DNA of 64,000 bases from Haemonchus contortus (GCA_000469685.2 LS997563.1:29343897-29407896), one strand, 5' to 3'; counted from the first letter of the stretch, positions 51,883 to 64,000 are shown. Program-made: numbers and translations. The notes: generated from the letters alone by a model not told the origin.

Positions 51883-52775
51883 TTGGGTTGTAACATAAGT
51901 TCGTAGAGTTTTGTGTTAGGGTCATTTTACAAAGATACGCTTTGTTTTTTGGAGAAGTGTATATATTCATTCGAAAAAGCTCTTTCTCCTCTATAAAATG
52001 GTCTTACTCGTTTCCTTGAGTAATCTAGTTGTACGTCTTTTTTCTGGCTAAGAATTGGAATATCCAGGAGGAGAAAATCAGCATTTTCGACATCTGCTTT
52101 CCATCGAGGTCAATAAGCAGCCGAAGCCGCTCGGGACATATGCAGTGTGTGCGAGGAAGGTGTCTTAGGTGTGTCTCTGGGTGGCCCCAGGAGAGACACC
52201 GAAGCCGAGAGTCAAGCAAGACCTTCACTCAAAATAGGTCATGATTTGCGTTTGGTGAGACTGGAAAGGTACGCTGCACTGGGAAATGCTTGAACGAAAT
52301 GCTACTGTCAACAAGGAGGTCTACATTGCCCAGCTAAACCGTGTTAGTGTGGCTATTCGGCTGAAAAGACCCGATAGGCAAGGTGAAGTCATCTTGCTCC
52401 ACGACAACGCCAGGCCCCATAATGCCCAAGTCGTCAAAACAGCTCTCCAAAAGCTTGAGTGAGAGGTTCTTCAGCATCCACCGTACTCTCCGGATCTTGC
52501 ACTTACCGACTACCACCATTCCGCTCTCTGTCAAACCAAATGAGGAGTGTTACCTTCGATGGCGAAGAGGTTCTTGAAAACTGGCTCAACAACTTCTTCG
52601 ACACCAGACCGGCCAATTTTTGGCCAAACGACATCAACAATTTGGTCGAGAGATTGGAGGAGGTCGCAAACAGTAACAGGAGGATACATCATTGATTATT
52701 TTATTATTGTAATTATTGTTTTTTGTTAAAATAAATCTATGTGAAAAAACTCTACGAACTTATGTTACAACCCAA
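51883..52775 (+). mobile_element. Mariner element, internally deleted and broken, with intact termini
   Basis: 30-bp perfect terminal inverted repeats (TTGGGTTGTAACATAAGTTC...) are flanked by TA at 51881-51882 and 52776-52777. Inside are remains of a mariner transposase in several frames: an HTH-like AAEAARDIC segment near 52120, LLHDNARPH near 52395, PPYSPDLA near 52480 and C-terminal NWLNNFFDTRP near 52580. Stops and frameshifts make it inactive. At 893 bp it is shorter than the usual 1.3 kb. The left arm of the palindrome has the corresponding empty site. Confidence 0.9.
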
Positions 52776-53387
52776 TACATTGCCAGCTCCCTTCGTTTAT
52801 TTGCATTCAATTTCACATAGTTTCTAAATAGTTCGTACTTTGTCACTGTTATTAACACTACTGCAACCACTATCACCAGGAATTCTTGTTATCCGGTATG
52901 TGGCGTACGGTACTCCAAGTTGCTTATGCACTGTGAAGGTGAAAGAAGATCACCAACAACTTATTGGAGACTTTTCTCATTTGACGACAGGAAGATGTGG
53001 TAGCATTTCAAAAACAAACAGCCTTGTATTTCTCTTAAAAATGCTCCAAATTTTTGTAACGTTTTGAGTGTTGGACCAGGTATATCAGGAGGCAGAATTA
53101 AGAATCTGTTTACGAGAGGCAGTTTATGGAATATAAAGTTGCAGAATGCGTTCCCCAGCAGAGTAACGAACAGTCCGTCGCACTTAAGAGGATTGAACTT
53201 GAAATGCAAAATAGATCCGTGGGCAACGAGCGGGCTTTCGCTCAATTGGTAGGGGATGTGGGTGTGTTTCCTTCCTCTTCAAGTTGCCCGCAATAAGCAT
53301 CACAATTCATTCTCATCGGAAGTGTCGTAGTAACAAAGCAGTTCGGACCTACGCCGGCTTCAAGCAAATTTTGACCTCTAAATGCGT

Positions 53388-53476
53388 TTATGGAATATAA
53401 AGTTGCAGAATGAGTCGTCATTTTCCTAGGTGTACCCTACATCAGAAAGTCAATCTTGCAAGCGTCCAACCATAGT
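53388..53476 (+). repeat. Chimeric direct duplication of right-arm segments
   Basis: 'tttatggaatataaagttgcagaatg' (also at 53125-53150) is fused to 'gtcgt.attttcctaggtgtaccctacatcagaaagtcaat.ttgcaagcgtcca' (also at 51703-51758). Two dispersed pieces of the right arm are joined here. Confidence 0.7.
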
Positions 53477-54690
53477 ATAGTGATAGTCTGCTCATAGAGT
53501 CCTCCAACTCGTTTTTTATTCACCAAAACAGCATCACGAAATTTCTCAGTACAAATGCCGTCATCAGGTTTCTATGAGACATTGGAGTTTTTTTTTTGCT
53601 CAAACAAGTTGATGACTTTGCAGGAAGATTTCTTGTGTGAAACCAAAATATTACCCTGAATCATACAACCTCTTCTTCGATCTGACTGGTTATCTTCAAT
53701 ATTGCTTTGCTATAATGGTGGCCATAGACTCAAACAGTGGTAACTCTATGTTGGCCATTTGTATCGAGATGGAGATCAGCCCGTAGCATAACCGCTCCCT
53801 CTTGGAGCAAAGTTTCACAGAAATCTAATATTCAATAAACAGCGCGAATATTGACACAAGCAACTACTATTGGCTCGAGACAACTTTCACAGCAGTTTCG
53901 GAATTTAGGAGATAAATGTTGGAAAACGATCCCAGTTGTGAGAAAACCATCACCTCCTCAAGAAAACAAGAGCGAAAATGAAGTTGTGAAGGTTCTATCA
54001 AGCTGAAATGTAGGATTCCAGAAAAAGAATACTGAAAGAATCTCTAACTGACCAAAGTACCGATCAAGAAGTCTGCTGACATTGGCCCTGTTTCAAGCCT
54101 CTGGGATTGGTATACATAGCTTCGGCTAACGATTCGGAGCCTGCTCCTTTTGGAAGATGCAGCATAAAACGAATTTATGTCCAGATAAGCGTATGAAGGG
54201 TCTATATCCTCTGTCCATTATGTGGTGGTCCAGTATATGGTATACTATTTGTACAGTACAGCAAATAACCGCAACGAATAGAATAACTGGCAGAAGGGTA
54301 AGTGCAGGATTTCGAGGTGAAGGTGAGGGAAGAGGAAGAGTGAATCTATCGGTTGATGGGTGGCCTATTCATACCCCCTCTTAATTCAGAGCGCCATTCC
54401 CGTCTACAGTTGGAGATATAAGATTTTTTGGTCGCGAACGTCGCGATACGGCTGACGATTCGGGGCCTGATAGCCATCTTCAAAACGTGTCAAGTCACAT
54501 TAGAACTTGCTGTCCACGATTACTCCTTTTAGATTCAGAAAAGTCCTACATGGCTCCCTCAGTTCGTCACGGTATTCTACATGTGTGCCATGCATATGTA
54601 TACCACGTGTTGTTTGATGCTTCCCCCAATCTGGGTTAGCGATGCGAGGAACATATCTTGCTCCGTCGTGCTCTTGGCTTTAGTGGCGAT
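53477..54690. other. Intergenic stretch, no gene seen
   Basis: There are only short frames with many stops. A 75-codon plus frame at 54157-54384 has no splice context or recognisable domain. Confidence 0.45.
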
Positions 54691-54703
54691 ATCTACTAGG
54701 TTG

Positions 54704-55005
54704 ACGGCGGAGGTGGTGTAGTGGCAAGTGGCGCACTATATCACACGCACGGTCAGGGGTTCGAATTCCGGATTGATGTCCGCCTAGGCCAACCAAGCCT
54801 TCAATCCCTCCGGGGTCGGTGAATTGGTACCAGTCTCGTCTGGGAGGATAAAAGCACTGACTTGTACATCGGCTGGCCACCTCAAGTCATTGTATAGGCC
54901 ACATACGCACTCATTACACCACTACGATTCTGAATGGAAGTCGAGTGCGGGGGCGCATCCCTCAGACGGGATTGATTAACGCCAAAAACTTTGTCCTTTT
55001 ACTTT
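54704..55005 (+). mobile_element. Full-length tRNA-derived SINE with 13-bp TSD
   Basis: ATCTACTAGGTTG flanks it exactly (54691-54703, 55006-55018). The 5' end carries a box-A-like 'ggtgtagtggcaagtgg' and a perfect B box GGTTCGAATTCC (54758-54769), the internal RNA polymerase III promoter. The body has 'ggagggataaaagcactgacttgtacatcggctgg' type phrases and 'gaatggaagtcgagtgcggg'. The 302-bp unit defines the family seen at 15535, 16318 and 21936. Confidence 0.85.
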
Positions 55006-55194
55006 ATCTACTAGGTTGTTCGTAAGAAATGCTCATTGAATTTGTCCATCTGTTTCTCTCGTTCTGTAGGAGATTTTTGAAAACAGTTTTGTCTATCAGA
55101 AAGAGATTTCTGTTAAGCATCTTTACATTTTTTCATTGTTTCATTTTCATTCATACCATTTTTTCTATGGCTACTTTGTTTTTTTTAAGAAAAA

Positions 55195-55830
55195 AAATTG
55201 AAAAAAATCAGCACCGCACGGCTGAGCGACGCAAACAGCGCAACATGGGTGGAAAAGTACGGAATTCTTCTTCGCCGCTCCAAGAAAGGCGTTTTTTTCG
55301 ACTCTATCGTTACATTGGATGAGAAATGGATCTGATTCGACAATGCAATGCGAAAAAGACAGTGGCTAGACGCCAGTGACACTCGAAACTTACTCCGGAT
55401 ATACAAAAGGAGATGCTCGGTGTCTGGCGAAACAGCAAAGGTTTGGTTTGGTGTACTTTGAGGCTTTTGATCCGTATCAAACAGTTACGGCTAACATCTA
55501 CAAAGATCAATTGAACCGCGTGGATCGAGCACTGCGTCGTCAAGGGGTAGAAACGACGTCGACCGCTCGCTCACATGTCGCGAAAATCACTTTGGAAAAA
55601 AAATTGAGGACTTGGGCTGGGAGGTCCTGCCTCATCCGTCATACAGCCCGGAACTGGCACCATCCGACTACCATCTGTTCCGGTCGATGCAGCACTCCCG
55701 GGCCGAGAGGAAATGCACAACTTGAGAAGAGTTAGAATTTTTAGTGTCCAACCACAGTGAGTCGCAGCCTCCGGGTTCTTCGAAAGAATAATCGAATTCC
55801 CGCATATAACTTGGCAACGAGTCACTGATA
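55195..55830 (+). mobile_element. Mariner transposase relic
   Basis: Plus-strand pieces include FFDSIVTLDEKWI (first catalytic Asp region, 55291-55330), KVWFGVL near 55438, [17 protein letters not shown] near 55635-55680 (third catalytic region) and a degraded C-terminus. Stops and frame changes interrupt it, and I see no terminal repeats. It is a different subfamily from the element at 51883, judging by the catalytic-region wording. Confidence 0.75.
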
Positions 55831-56830
55831 GTAATAGAGGTAATCTTTTGAATTGATCGTGCTTGATTTCGTTTTTATATTAAATAACTTTTAAGCTCGA
55901 ACGCGCATTTTTTTCCGAACAACCTGATAGATGTTCGGTGTGATAACCCTCCTCCCCCTTGGTCCACTTTCCCGGCTCTACTCAGACGAATTCGTTCGTA
56001 ACGGACTAACTCGCCAGCAAGCCTCAATCGCGTTTTGGGCCAAAGACTAGGATTTTGTGGGGCACCACTCATTTGCTTGACAGGGGAAACTCGAAACACT
56101 TGCCATCCTTACAATGGAATGTCCTAGCTTCTCTCTTTTTTGCATTGACATTTCTACATGCTGATCTCTCTTAATATGTCATCGCCACTCAAGTTTTAAC
56201 CTTTTCACCTTGATTTGTTTATATGCGTTGCTCTTCTTCCTTGTTTTAGGCCCTAATTTTCAGTTATGAGCTTCTTTTTTCTTTGAGAGCAATGTGTACA
56301 CCTTTGAGGTGTATTCGAATGAATAAATAAATGAATGGATAGATAAATCTCTCTGACATTGTTCCAAGTCCAATCATTTGGAGACAGAAGCATTCGCAAT
56401 ACGGCAGATCTTTTCTTTCTAAATTCATGTTGACAGTCAGATAGGATATTTTTTTTGAAATGTAATACAACTGCCTCCATGATGATCTTTTCGTACGTCC
56501 TGCAAAAATTGATGTAATACTAGTGGGTATATAGTTATTTGAATTGATATGAGGTGCCTACTCAGAGAAAGGCAGTACTAATGAATGCTTCCATCTCGAA
56601 GGCACTTTGGCATAGAACGAGCATTGTCAAACAAGACCTGTAATGGCCCCGCAATGAATTGAGGTACATTCTTCATTAAAGCAAATGAATGTCATTCGTT
56701 GTGTGAGAGAAATCGCAAGGTCGTTCAGAGAAGACAGGTAGAATTCCCTCTGTTTGAACACCACAATATCTTCCATCCCCGCGAAGCAAAGTTGTATACC
56801 GATGTGGCAGTCAGAGGAATGATCAACATA

Positions 56831-57338
56831 CAGTAGCGCTCAAAAGTATTCGGCCGACTTTAACTCGCCGTAACTTTTTTCTCAGTAGAGCAAATCACAT
56901 GAAATTTTGATATGTTTAGCTGAAGCATATTTTACACTGTCCAACACTACTTGACTGCAAAACAGCCATTTCCACATACTAATGGGGAGGCGTTTGTAGG
57001 CTGTACTGAAAGCAAGTTTGTGACGTCTGCAGTTATTCCGATGTTATGTACGTTTTTCTCCTCTTCTGGGTTCGACATTAGTGCTCGTACACTTAAGACA
57101 TGGCAAAAAGGAAAGGACTCCCAGAAGGACCATCATCCGTATTTCCAATTGATTTTTTGTTCAAGCCCTTTTGGATATTTGGAACATGATCAGATTGCAG
57201 GTTAATAGTGGTAAATATTCACACTACACCAATGCTACATATACTGAAATTTCGCTTGATTTGATCCAGTAGGAAAGAAGTTACGACTGAAAATTATAAC
57301 TGAAGAAGCATTTCGCCGAATACTTTTGAGCGCTACTG
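56831..57338. mobile_element. Tc1-type MITE, 508 bp
   Basis: CAGTAGCGCTCAAAAGTATTCGG at the left and CCGAATACTTTTGAGCGCTACTG at the right are perfect inverted repeats, flanked by TA at 56829-56830 and 57339-57340. Subterminal similarity also continues (gccgtaacttttttctcagtagagcaaatca). An open frame at 56951-57205 does not resemble a transposase. Confidence 0.88.
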
Positions 57339-57344
57339 TATATC

Positions 57345-60235
57345 TTTGAAATACATCTGCCAGAGCCTCAGGCTTATCTGCACCACTGAAAGCAAGGGTG
57401 AGTTCAGCCTCAATGGGTGTCGAGATGCTATTTTTGCTTCAAGTTTTTGTTTGATGTAATTGACCAAATGGGATTGAAAATAAAAAGAAATAGATTGCTC
57501 ATCTCAGTTGTATCTCGTCGAGCTTTTAAGGAAAGTATCTAGTCTTCACTCCACTAGTAGGAACCCAATTTATCGCGAGTCATATTTTTGTAATCATTTC
57601 TGGAAACATAGCTAGAGTCCATATGCCTTCACCAAAGATGGAAAGTAATACATAGTTGTGTGATACATGCCACCGAGAGGAGCTCGAAAAGAAAAATTTC
57701 GTATCATATCTTGCCTAGTACATAGAACCGAATCGAGCCATCTCTGATTCTCAGTTTGAATCCAAAAAGGTGAGCGAATCTATGATTGATTAGCATGCTC
57801 ACAGAGGAACAAGTTGAATCAATGCGAGCTTAAGGCTTACGACTCCATACAGTATCGGCAAAATTGAAATCCCCATAAACAGACAGGTAGGCTGAAGTGC
57901 AGTAGGATCTATCAGGCACTTAGTCAATATTACTGTGATGGCAAAGGTACACTTTGGAGTTCAATAGACTGAAATCAATCAATAGGAACAATCGGAAGTA
58001 AGTTAATATATTGGCAGCGATTATTTCGTACCCATCAATTACGCTTTCCGAAAAATGGGTGTAGGAAAAAAGAATCCTTGACAAGCGACCATGAACCACC
58101 GCTTTTTTTGTGTCTGTAACATCTTAAATAGAGTGGTTGGAGCAAAGATCGATTAGAAGTCATTCTAGAAGTGAGCCACTTTTCTGAAATAGTGATATCA
58201 TCGAAATCGATTCACGACATTGGGTATGCTGAGGTTAGAGCATTTTTCTGTAAAAAAGGATAACGGTAATTATACATCGGACTTTATACCAAAGAGCAGA
58301 ATCGTTTTCCGATTTCTGTTGCTCACAAGCAGGAGATATAGAGGGAAGGTTCATATTTGATGCAACATCATTGCGACTGACACCAGAGCTAAAGGGAATA
58401 ATGAGACCAACGACTTAATTTTTCTCCAACGGTAGAACTCTGAGACGCTCCCACTCAGCTTTTCTTAGCGACGGACGAATGTGTTCTCCCGAAATCTGAA
58501 AGGATTACAACTTCAGAGTGAACGCTGGATGAACATATTAGGAAGCAGCATTTTGATGTGACGAGAAATTTACAATTGTAAACGGGTTAAACTAACCTGT
58601 AACAGTAACTGAGGAATAATCAATGAGCGAAAACGGAACAACTCTCTGAGACGGTTCAAATCATGCGAAGTGCGTTTGAGAAAAGATGGATCATCACTTT
58701 TCTCAATAAACAAAATGGCAACAAAATGCAATCTTTATTAATTCATCACAACAGTGAGAGTTAGAAAAGGAAACAGGAACTATCAAGGCTAACAATGGTA
58801 AAAGAGTTAGCTCTACTGCTTTCGAGAGTTTGTTTTGGGAGTTTCTATTTCTTTCAATTGGTCTCTGCTACCTCAGAACCTAACCGTTGCTCCAGCTCAG
58901 GATTCCTGTGCAGGCAATTGACTATCATAGACTATTAGGTCAACCGCATCTCGGAGCCTAGACTCGTCCGTCCCTGAAGATTCGACTCGATTTCCTTTGA
59001 ATTATGTAGCACGTAGCAGAGACGTATCCGTGAGTTTTTCTGTGGTCAGTGAACGATATACAATGCACCGTTTTGGGTCGCAAGTCGGTAAACTGGACGA
59101 CCTGAGACCTCTGCTACTGATATCAGAATACAAGGGCAAACGGTGCAAAGGACGATCAATGAGGTGGATTCCTAAACAACCTAATTCGGCGGCGTGGAAC
59201 TGATTCGGTGAAGTAGATTACAAGAGGACCTGAGTACGGTCCTCTAAAGGGTACCTATAAGACTGCTGTAGACTCTGAAGCGACAACGAGCCGGTAGTAG
59301 TGGGCAGAGAAAGCCACCAGACTGATCGCACCGTTGCCCGAAACCAGCCGCTTAAGAGGGGGCAGGCCGGCAAATGCGAACAATTGTAATTGTTTTTACC
59401 ACTTATCACCTACACTTCATAACTACTTTGCAGGTTGCCTAGGGCCAGCAGTAGCGGTTTTCGCGGCATTTTCGTCAACTCCATCGAATAATAAGTTTAT
59501 GTAAAACCCAGATTTCGATCGAGGGAAAAAATGTTCCTGTTGCAGGTCGCTAATTTTCGATCTCGATACAAATGGCCTATACAGATTATCCACTGTTCGC
59601 TTTCTTGGACCACCATACCACAACACAGCAAAGTGGCACAATTTCTCGAATTAGTAAATAATAAGTGAAAAAGCCCAGAAACCCAGAGCGGCAAAGCAGC
59701 AGATTTTATTTCTTACCACTTTACCCCCGTTGTAGGTTTTGTACTGCAAGATTCAAAATGATAAGCTCACAGAAACACGGAAAAGCAATAAGCACGAAGA
59801 AAAAATAGAAAAGACTGAAAGAGCTGGCATTATTGACATTGCTATCTGATCGGAAAAGTCACTTCATCCCCTAGTGGAGTGGAAATTTGAATAGGGCCCA
59901 TGGTACTGACAATTAGATGAGTAAAATATTATACCCGAGGGGCTTAAAGTGCTGGCCACATCCGTCAAGGGTCGAAGAAAATCAAAGAGGAGCTTATGAA
60001 CGGTCGAAACGCAGGATATACAGTATTGAAAGCTGACAGCAGTAATGTTGACAGTTTGTTGACAACAGTAATGTTTCTTAATGTTCCCACCATAAAACTC
60101 ACAAATTTCTGTTTATTTAGGTTAAAATCCATTTTTCGCATTTTGCTGGAACAGGGCAAAATGATACCAGTTCCAAAAACTCAACATAAATCACTTGACT
60201 TAAACGCTATCGTCATGAGATTAAAACCAGAATAA
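57345..60235. other. Intergenic stretch, no gene seen
   Basis: I find no exon chain, RNA gene or bordered element. A short plus frame at 58997-59203 and minus frames at 59218-59694 have no splice support. Confidence 0.45.
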
Positions 60236-60239
60236 CTAC

Positions 60240-61160
60240 TAACCTAATGCTTTGTAGCGAATTTGTTGGCATCGATGACGGCTTGGCATCTGCAGATCAT
60301 TGACTCGACCAACTTGTCGATCAGGCACTTGTCAATTTTCTTCCATTCTTCTTTAAATTGGGCAAACCACTCAAACCAAAAACCACCTATCCCTTTCGTG
60401 AGTTCCTGCCACGAAGGCTTAATGATGCTTAGGTCAGAGGGCTGGCCGGGTCCGTTAAGGTATCGAATTTCCGATGAGTCAGCCACTCGTGCCCCCTTCT
60501 AGATCTCTCTTTGGGGTGGTTAACCTGCTGGAAAGTAAGTTTGCTTCTGGTGGTCCATAGTGGTGGGATTATGGTGCAGAGACCCCCCCCCTTAGACTCA
60601 GAAAATATCCCCAAAGCAATACTGAACCGACACCATGCCTGAGAGCTGCCAATTGGTACTTGGGGTCGGAAATTGTATTTAAAGGTCGTTTATGAACAAA
60701 ATCCCATCTTTACCAAGCGAAACAATCTTCGACTAGTCGCTCTAGATGACTTGGCTCCATTGCTCGAAAGACCAGTGAAGGTGCTTACGCGCCCATTGAA
60801 GTCAAGCTCGTCTAATTTTCACAGATCCAGATACTTTTTCACAAGTCTTCCTCCATATAATCCAGCATCCCACTGGCGTCTGTTGATGGTATCAGTAGAT
60901 GGTAACGACGTCGCCGTCGTCGATCTTTCGGCCATTATATCGGAGTATGCTCTTCTGCGATCTTGGGTCGACGCACAAATGATCTTCCCAAAGTCCCCAG
61001 GAGCGGCAATCCGTGGCCTCCCCTAGCTGGCTTGCTAGGTTGGGCCCGTGAGAGGCTCAATACTTCCGATATGCTTCTTAGTCGTAGGCAATGACATAAC
61101 AAACAGCTTTGGATGTTGAGCATGGGACAATTCCTGCTTACTGCCCGTGGCATTACCAAA
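60240..61160 (-). mobile_element. Tc1-like transposase relic
   Basis: On minus, the N-terminal side shows a GRPRIAAPGD segment near 60995-61025 (GRPR hook) and a catalytic-domain remainder. The C-terminal end at 60244-60486 reads LNGPGQPSDLSIIKPSWQEL and then EEWKKIDKCLIDKLVESM with CQAVIDANKFATKH, the typical Tc1 tail. Frames change several times. No terminal repeats were identified. Confidence 0.75.
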
Positions 61161-61470
61161 GAGCTGCTCCACGGTCAGAGAGCGAGTGCTAGAGTTTCAC
61201 CGCCCTTTTATTGAAAGAGATTTACTGTTGAAACGAAAAACTCTTAAGCAGTTTTATACTAGAAAAAATCCCAGAAAAGCCCAAATAAAATCGGGCCGAT
61301 GATGCGTTTTTTGAAAAAAGCCGTCCAGTTGGCGGGAAGTAAGCTCCCGCGTATATTGCATCGCAGGGAAGTCGGAGGTATTTGAAGAAGGTGCTGCTAA
61401 AGAATCAGTCAAAAATATCAAGTTCGAGATGAATTATGACAAAAAAGATTCAAGGTGATTTCTTTTTGAC

Positions 61471-61846
61471 GGTGAAAATGTAGTTTGGGGGGGCCACCCA
61501 TCCGAAGGTCGGTATATCAAGAAATGAACTCAGTCTAACGTGTTAGCCCTTGTTATATCAGCACTGTATCGGATGCGAAGAGGATGATGGGAATCGACCA
61601 GCTCAGCTCTTTTATACGGTTTCCGCTAAGGAAATCAGTTTACCAAATAAGCCTAGGTACCTTCTGCACTACCTTCTGCAAAAAAAAAGAAAAGAAAACT
61701 TGCAGACCGCGTTGCTCCTTCCCTACAAGAGCCCTTATTTGAAAACTGGCATGTCCGTGATATAACACTACATAACGCGTTTCATTGAGTTCATTTCTTG
61801 ATATACCGACATTGTGATAGCTGCCCCCCCCAACTACATTTTCACC
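61471..61846. mobile_element. Long-TIR MITE, copy 1 (376 bp)
   Basis: Inverted arms of about 65 bp start GGTGAAAATGTAGTT(G)n and include 'ggtatatcaagaaatgaactca'. The flanks TTTTTGAC and TTCTTGAC suggest an 8-bp target duplication with one change, as in hAT-like elements. No coding sequence is seen. Confidence 0.75.
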
Positions 61847-62158
61847 TTCTTGACCAGTACTGTATGTAGAGGCCCTGAAATTGGCACCTTATTGATCGGC
61901 TAGGAGGAGGAGTCTAGGGTTAAAGTACGCGACACTTACTGTTCAATGTCACGGGCGCTCACTATCGAAGACTCGTCCGGCGCTCGTGCCGTTTACGGTA
62001 TACGGGACTGTTGGGTCTCTTTTTTTCTCTCCTTACCCCATGTATTTGTAGGTTGCGTATTTTTCCAATTTCGCAGGAAACTAATGCTGTAGTTCATTCA
62101 TTGATCATCTCGGTTCATCATCCCTTTGATAAAAAGACCAGAACCAGTTCCAAAGTCT

Positions 62159-62557
62159 GGTGAAAATGTAGTTGGTGGGCCACCTATCACAATGTCAGTA
62201 TAACAAGAAATGAACTCAATGAAACGTATTATGCCGTGTCATATCAGGGATATGCCAGTTTTCAACTAAGCTTCAGGAGGGAAGGAGCACTGCGGCGAGT
62301 TTTCTTTCTTTCTTTTTCTTTTTGTTTCGCATGAGGTAATCATTTCATGCACCAAGGCGTTCGTACCCCACTTAGGATTAGCCAAAAAACTACATTTAGC
62401 AGGCTAAACCGGCATGAAAGCGTAGAGATGGACAGTGCTATCGTCCTCTTTTCCTCTGATACTGTGCTATTTTGACAAGGATCAACACGTTAGGCTGAGT
62501 TCATTCCGTGATATACCAATCTTTGGATGGGTGCCCCCCAGCGACTACATTTTCACC
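62159..62557. mobile_element. Long-TIR MITE, copy 2 (399 bp)
   Basis: Same termini as 61471-61846: GGTGAAAATGTAGTTGGTGGGCC at the left and GGGTGCCCCCCAGCGACTACATTTTCACC at the right. The flanks CCAAAGTCT and CCGAAGTTT are only partly alike. The two copies are 0.3 kb apart. Confidence 0.7.
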
Positions 62558-63289
62558 CCGAAGTTTATATCATTGATTTTTTCGTAGCGCGACTTGTGCC
62601 CCAAACCTATTTGGCCGACGTAATCAACACCCAAATGTGGTCGAGTTCTTTATGCGTTGTAGAGGTTGCATCATTTAAACCGGAATGTACACATTAAAAA
62701 TTCAATCAGCAGGTCTCCAAGGGATTAATGGATGATTAATTCTGATTCTGGTACTCGCTCGCGCTCTTTTGTGCGACAGCTATAACCTTTCTAGTTTATT
62801 GCACTTATAAAATGAGAACAATGGGCTACTCATGTTGTTATTTATGCTTTTGTTATTGAATGCTGCGTGATTTCGAACTTCAGTGTCGGAATGAATCTTG
62901 ATTTTTTTTGACAACTTTTTCTCGAATAAAGTCTTTGAATTGTTCCTATTAAATACCAGAAAACACTTATGGACCTCATGCTGAGTCTTTTATTTCATTT
63001 TTTTATTCTTTGCATGTATTGAAAAGCAGTAAAATAGGAGCAGCAGAAACTAAACTATGGCGTGCTGTACCGATCCATGGCGACAGCAAACGGCATTTTT
63101 GGCTTACTGTTGACAGCTCTACGCAATGGCAGGCATTAGACGTTTCGTCCAAATGCTCCCCTCCACTGCATAATTGTCGTCACTGTCTGGTCCAAACCCT
63201 TTTATATGTTTTTTTAATTTACTATTTTCTGAATGTTCCGATTTTTCCGTTTCCTTTGCTCTTTCTGCCCTATATTAGATCATGACTTC

Positions 63290-63900
63290 CATAATTCGAC
63301 TCAAACTCGGATCCCCGAAAATATTGTGAAGCCTCACCCTGTGAACTCTGGTCAATCATCAAAATGGCTAGTTTGCCACCTGCCGTCCAGTTCGACAAAG
63401 GCGAGAGACCAACCAACCTCATCATCAGCTGATGTATTGAAAAACTTTGATATTGTCGCAATGATCACATTGGGATGTAAGATGATCAGATATCGGAAGC
63501 TCTTGTTGAATCAAGACAAATCCGTTCCAGCCCATGTCAAACTGATATTGTCGCTGGGCACGTTGCGTAGATTATCTAGATCCCAAAGCCGACATCACTA
63601 AGCTACATTCACGTTTGAAAGGTGGTACCGTCGGCATCACGACATCTTCATGAAAAATGCAAACATGCTGGATGAAGCAAAGCGAGTCCGGCTCCTTGCA
63701 AACATGCTGGACGTTACCCCATAGAGAAGTATCTCAACTACATTCTATTAATAATGAAGCTCGGATTCAGAGAAAGCCGTCTGTACAATCAAGCGACTAC
63801 TTCGATAGCTTTCGTTGTGCTATGAAGCGCAGAGCGACGATTTCATCACTTTTGTTGGACATCACTCTTCGCTCATCTACCGTCTGATTCGATGCATGAA
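63290..63900 (+). mobile_element. Possible retrotransposon gag-like fragment
   Basis: A plus open frame ending near 63601 is followed, in shifted frames, by FERWYRRHHDIF, MLDEAKRVRLLANMLDVTP and EKYLNYIL, an order resembling the capsid-type gag domain of Ty3/Gypsy elements in nematodes. A stop follows MLDVTP, and frames change at least twice. No LTR, protease or RT is visible before the window ends. The family call is tentative. Confidence 0.4.
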
Positions 63901-64000
63901 TATTGTATTTTTCCTGCTCTTGTGAACCTTTACTCGTTTATTTTTCATTTCGTTCGCATCATTTCTGAATTTTCATTTAATTTGTTATCTGCAATTTTCA

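Noticed and set aside
52840..53067. Hydrophobic open frame alike in both arms (mirror at 42994-43209)
   Set aside because: There is no ATG, and an indel between the arms breaks the shared frame after about 20 codons.
58997..59203. Plus frame with an RTE-tail-like wording (GKRCKGRSMRW)
   Set aside because: Too short, with no adjoining reverse-transcriptase sequence to support it.

Overview
The window looks like nuclear DNA of a parasitic strongylid (clade V) nematode, most likely a hookworm-type genome. This rests on short (41-70 nt) introns ending in TTTCAG, a nematode cuticle collagen, a pepsin-family aspartic protease pair, an RTE-type retrotransposon, mariner/Tc1 relics and many MITEs. 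Gene density is low and most intergenic and intronic DNA is decayed transposon sequence. I rebuilt the host genes by hand from frame, phase and splice signals.

Layout: 1-2640 is a decayed RTE-type retrotransposon on the minus strand, running off the left edge. 2852-3239 is a MITE with a 9-bp target duplication. 4280-8010 is mostly decayed repeats with a small repetitive-protein gene (5332-5879, minus). 8517-9907 (plus) encodes mitochondrial ribosomal protein mS38; a second short gene follows on the same strand (10438-11661) and carries a 0.3-kb retroposed element in an intron. 11851-13880 (minus) is an unrecognised type II membrane protein of six or seven exons. 14-17.3 kb holds repeats.

18660-34106 (minus) is one cuticle collagen gene of nine exons and about 540 codons. 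It has an 11.2-kb intron full of transposon debris, including SINEs, a non-autonomous mariner and an RNA-like hairpin. 35341-42176 (minus) is a tetraspanin (TM2 to TM4 visible, TM1 not found) whose 4.2-kb intron hosts nested MITEs.

42.7-53.3 kb is a large inverted duplication. Each arm carries an 11-exon aspartic protease gene, transcribed divergently from a shared centre. The gene cores are essentially identical while inner and outer flanks are clearly diverged, which suggests gene conversion. Both copies share a one-base loss at a splice junction and a TAG in place of an expected cysteine codon, so they look like twin pseudogenes. The right arm carries a mariner whose empty target site is preserved in the left arm.

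53.3-64 kb has no convincing host gene: a full SINE with 13-bp target duplications, mariner and Tc1 relics, a Tc1-type MITE, two long-TIR MITEs and a gag-like fragment at the right end.
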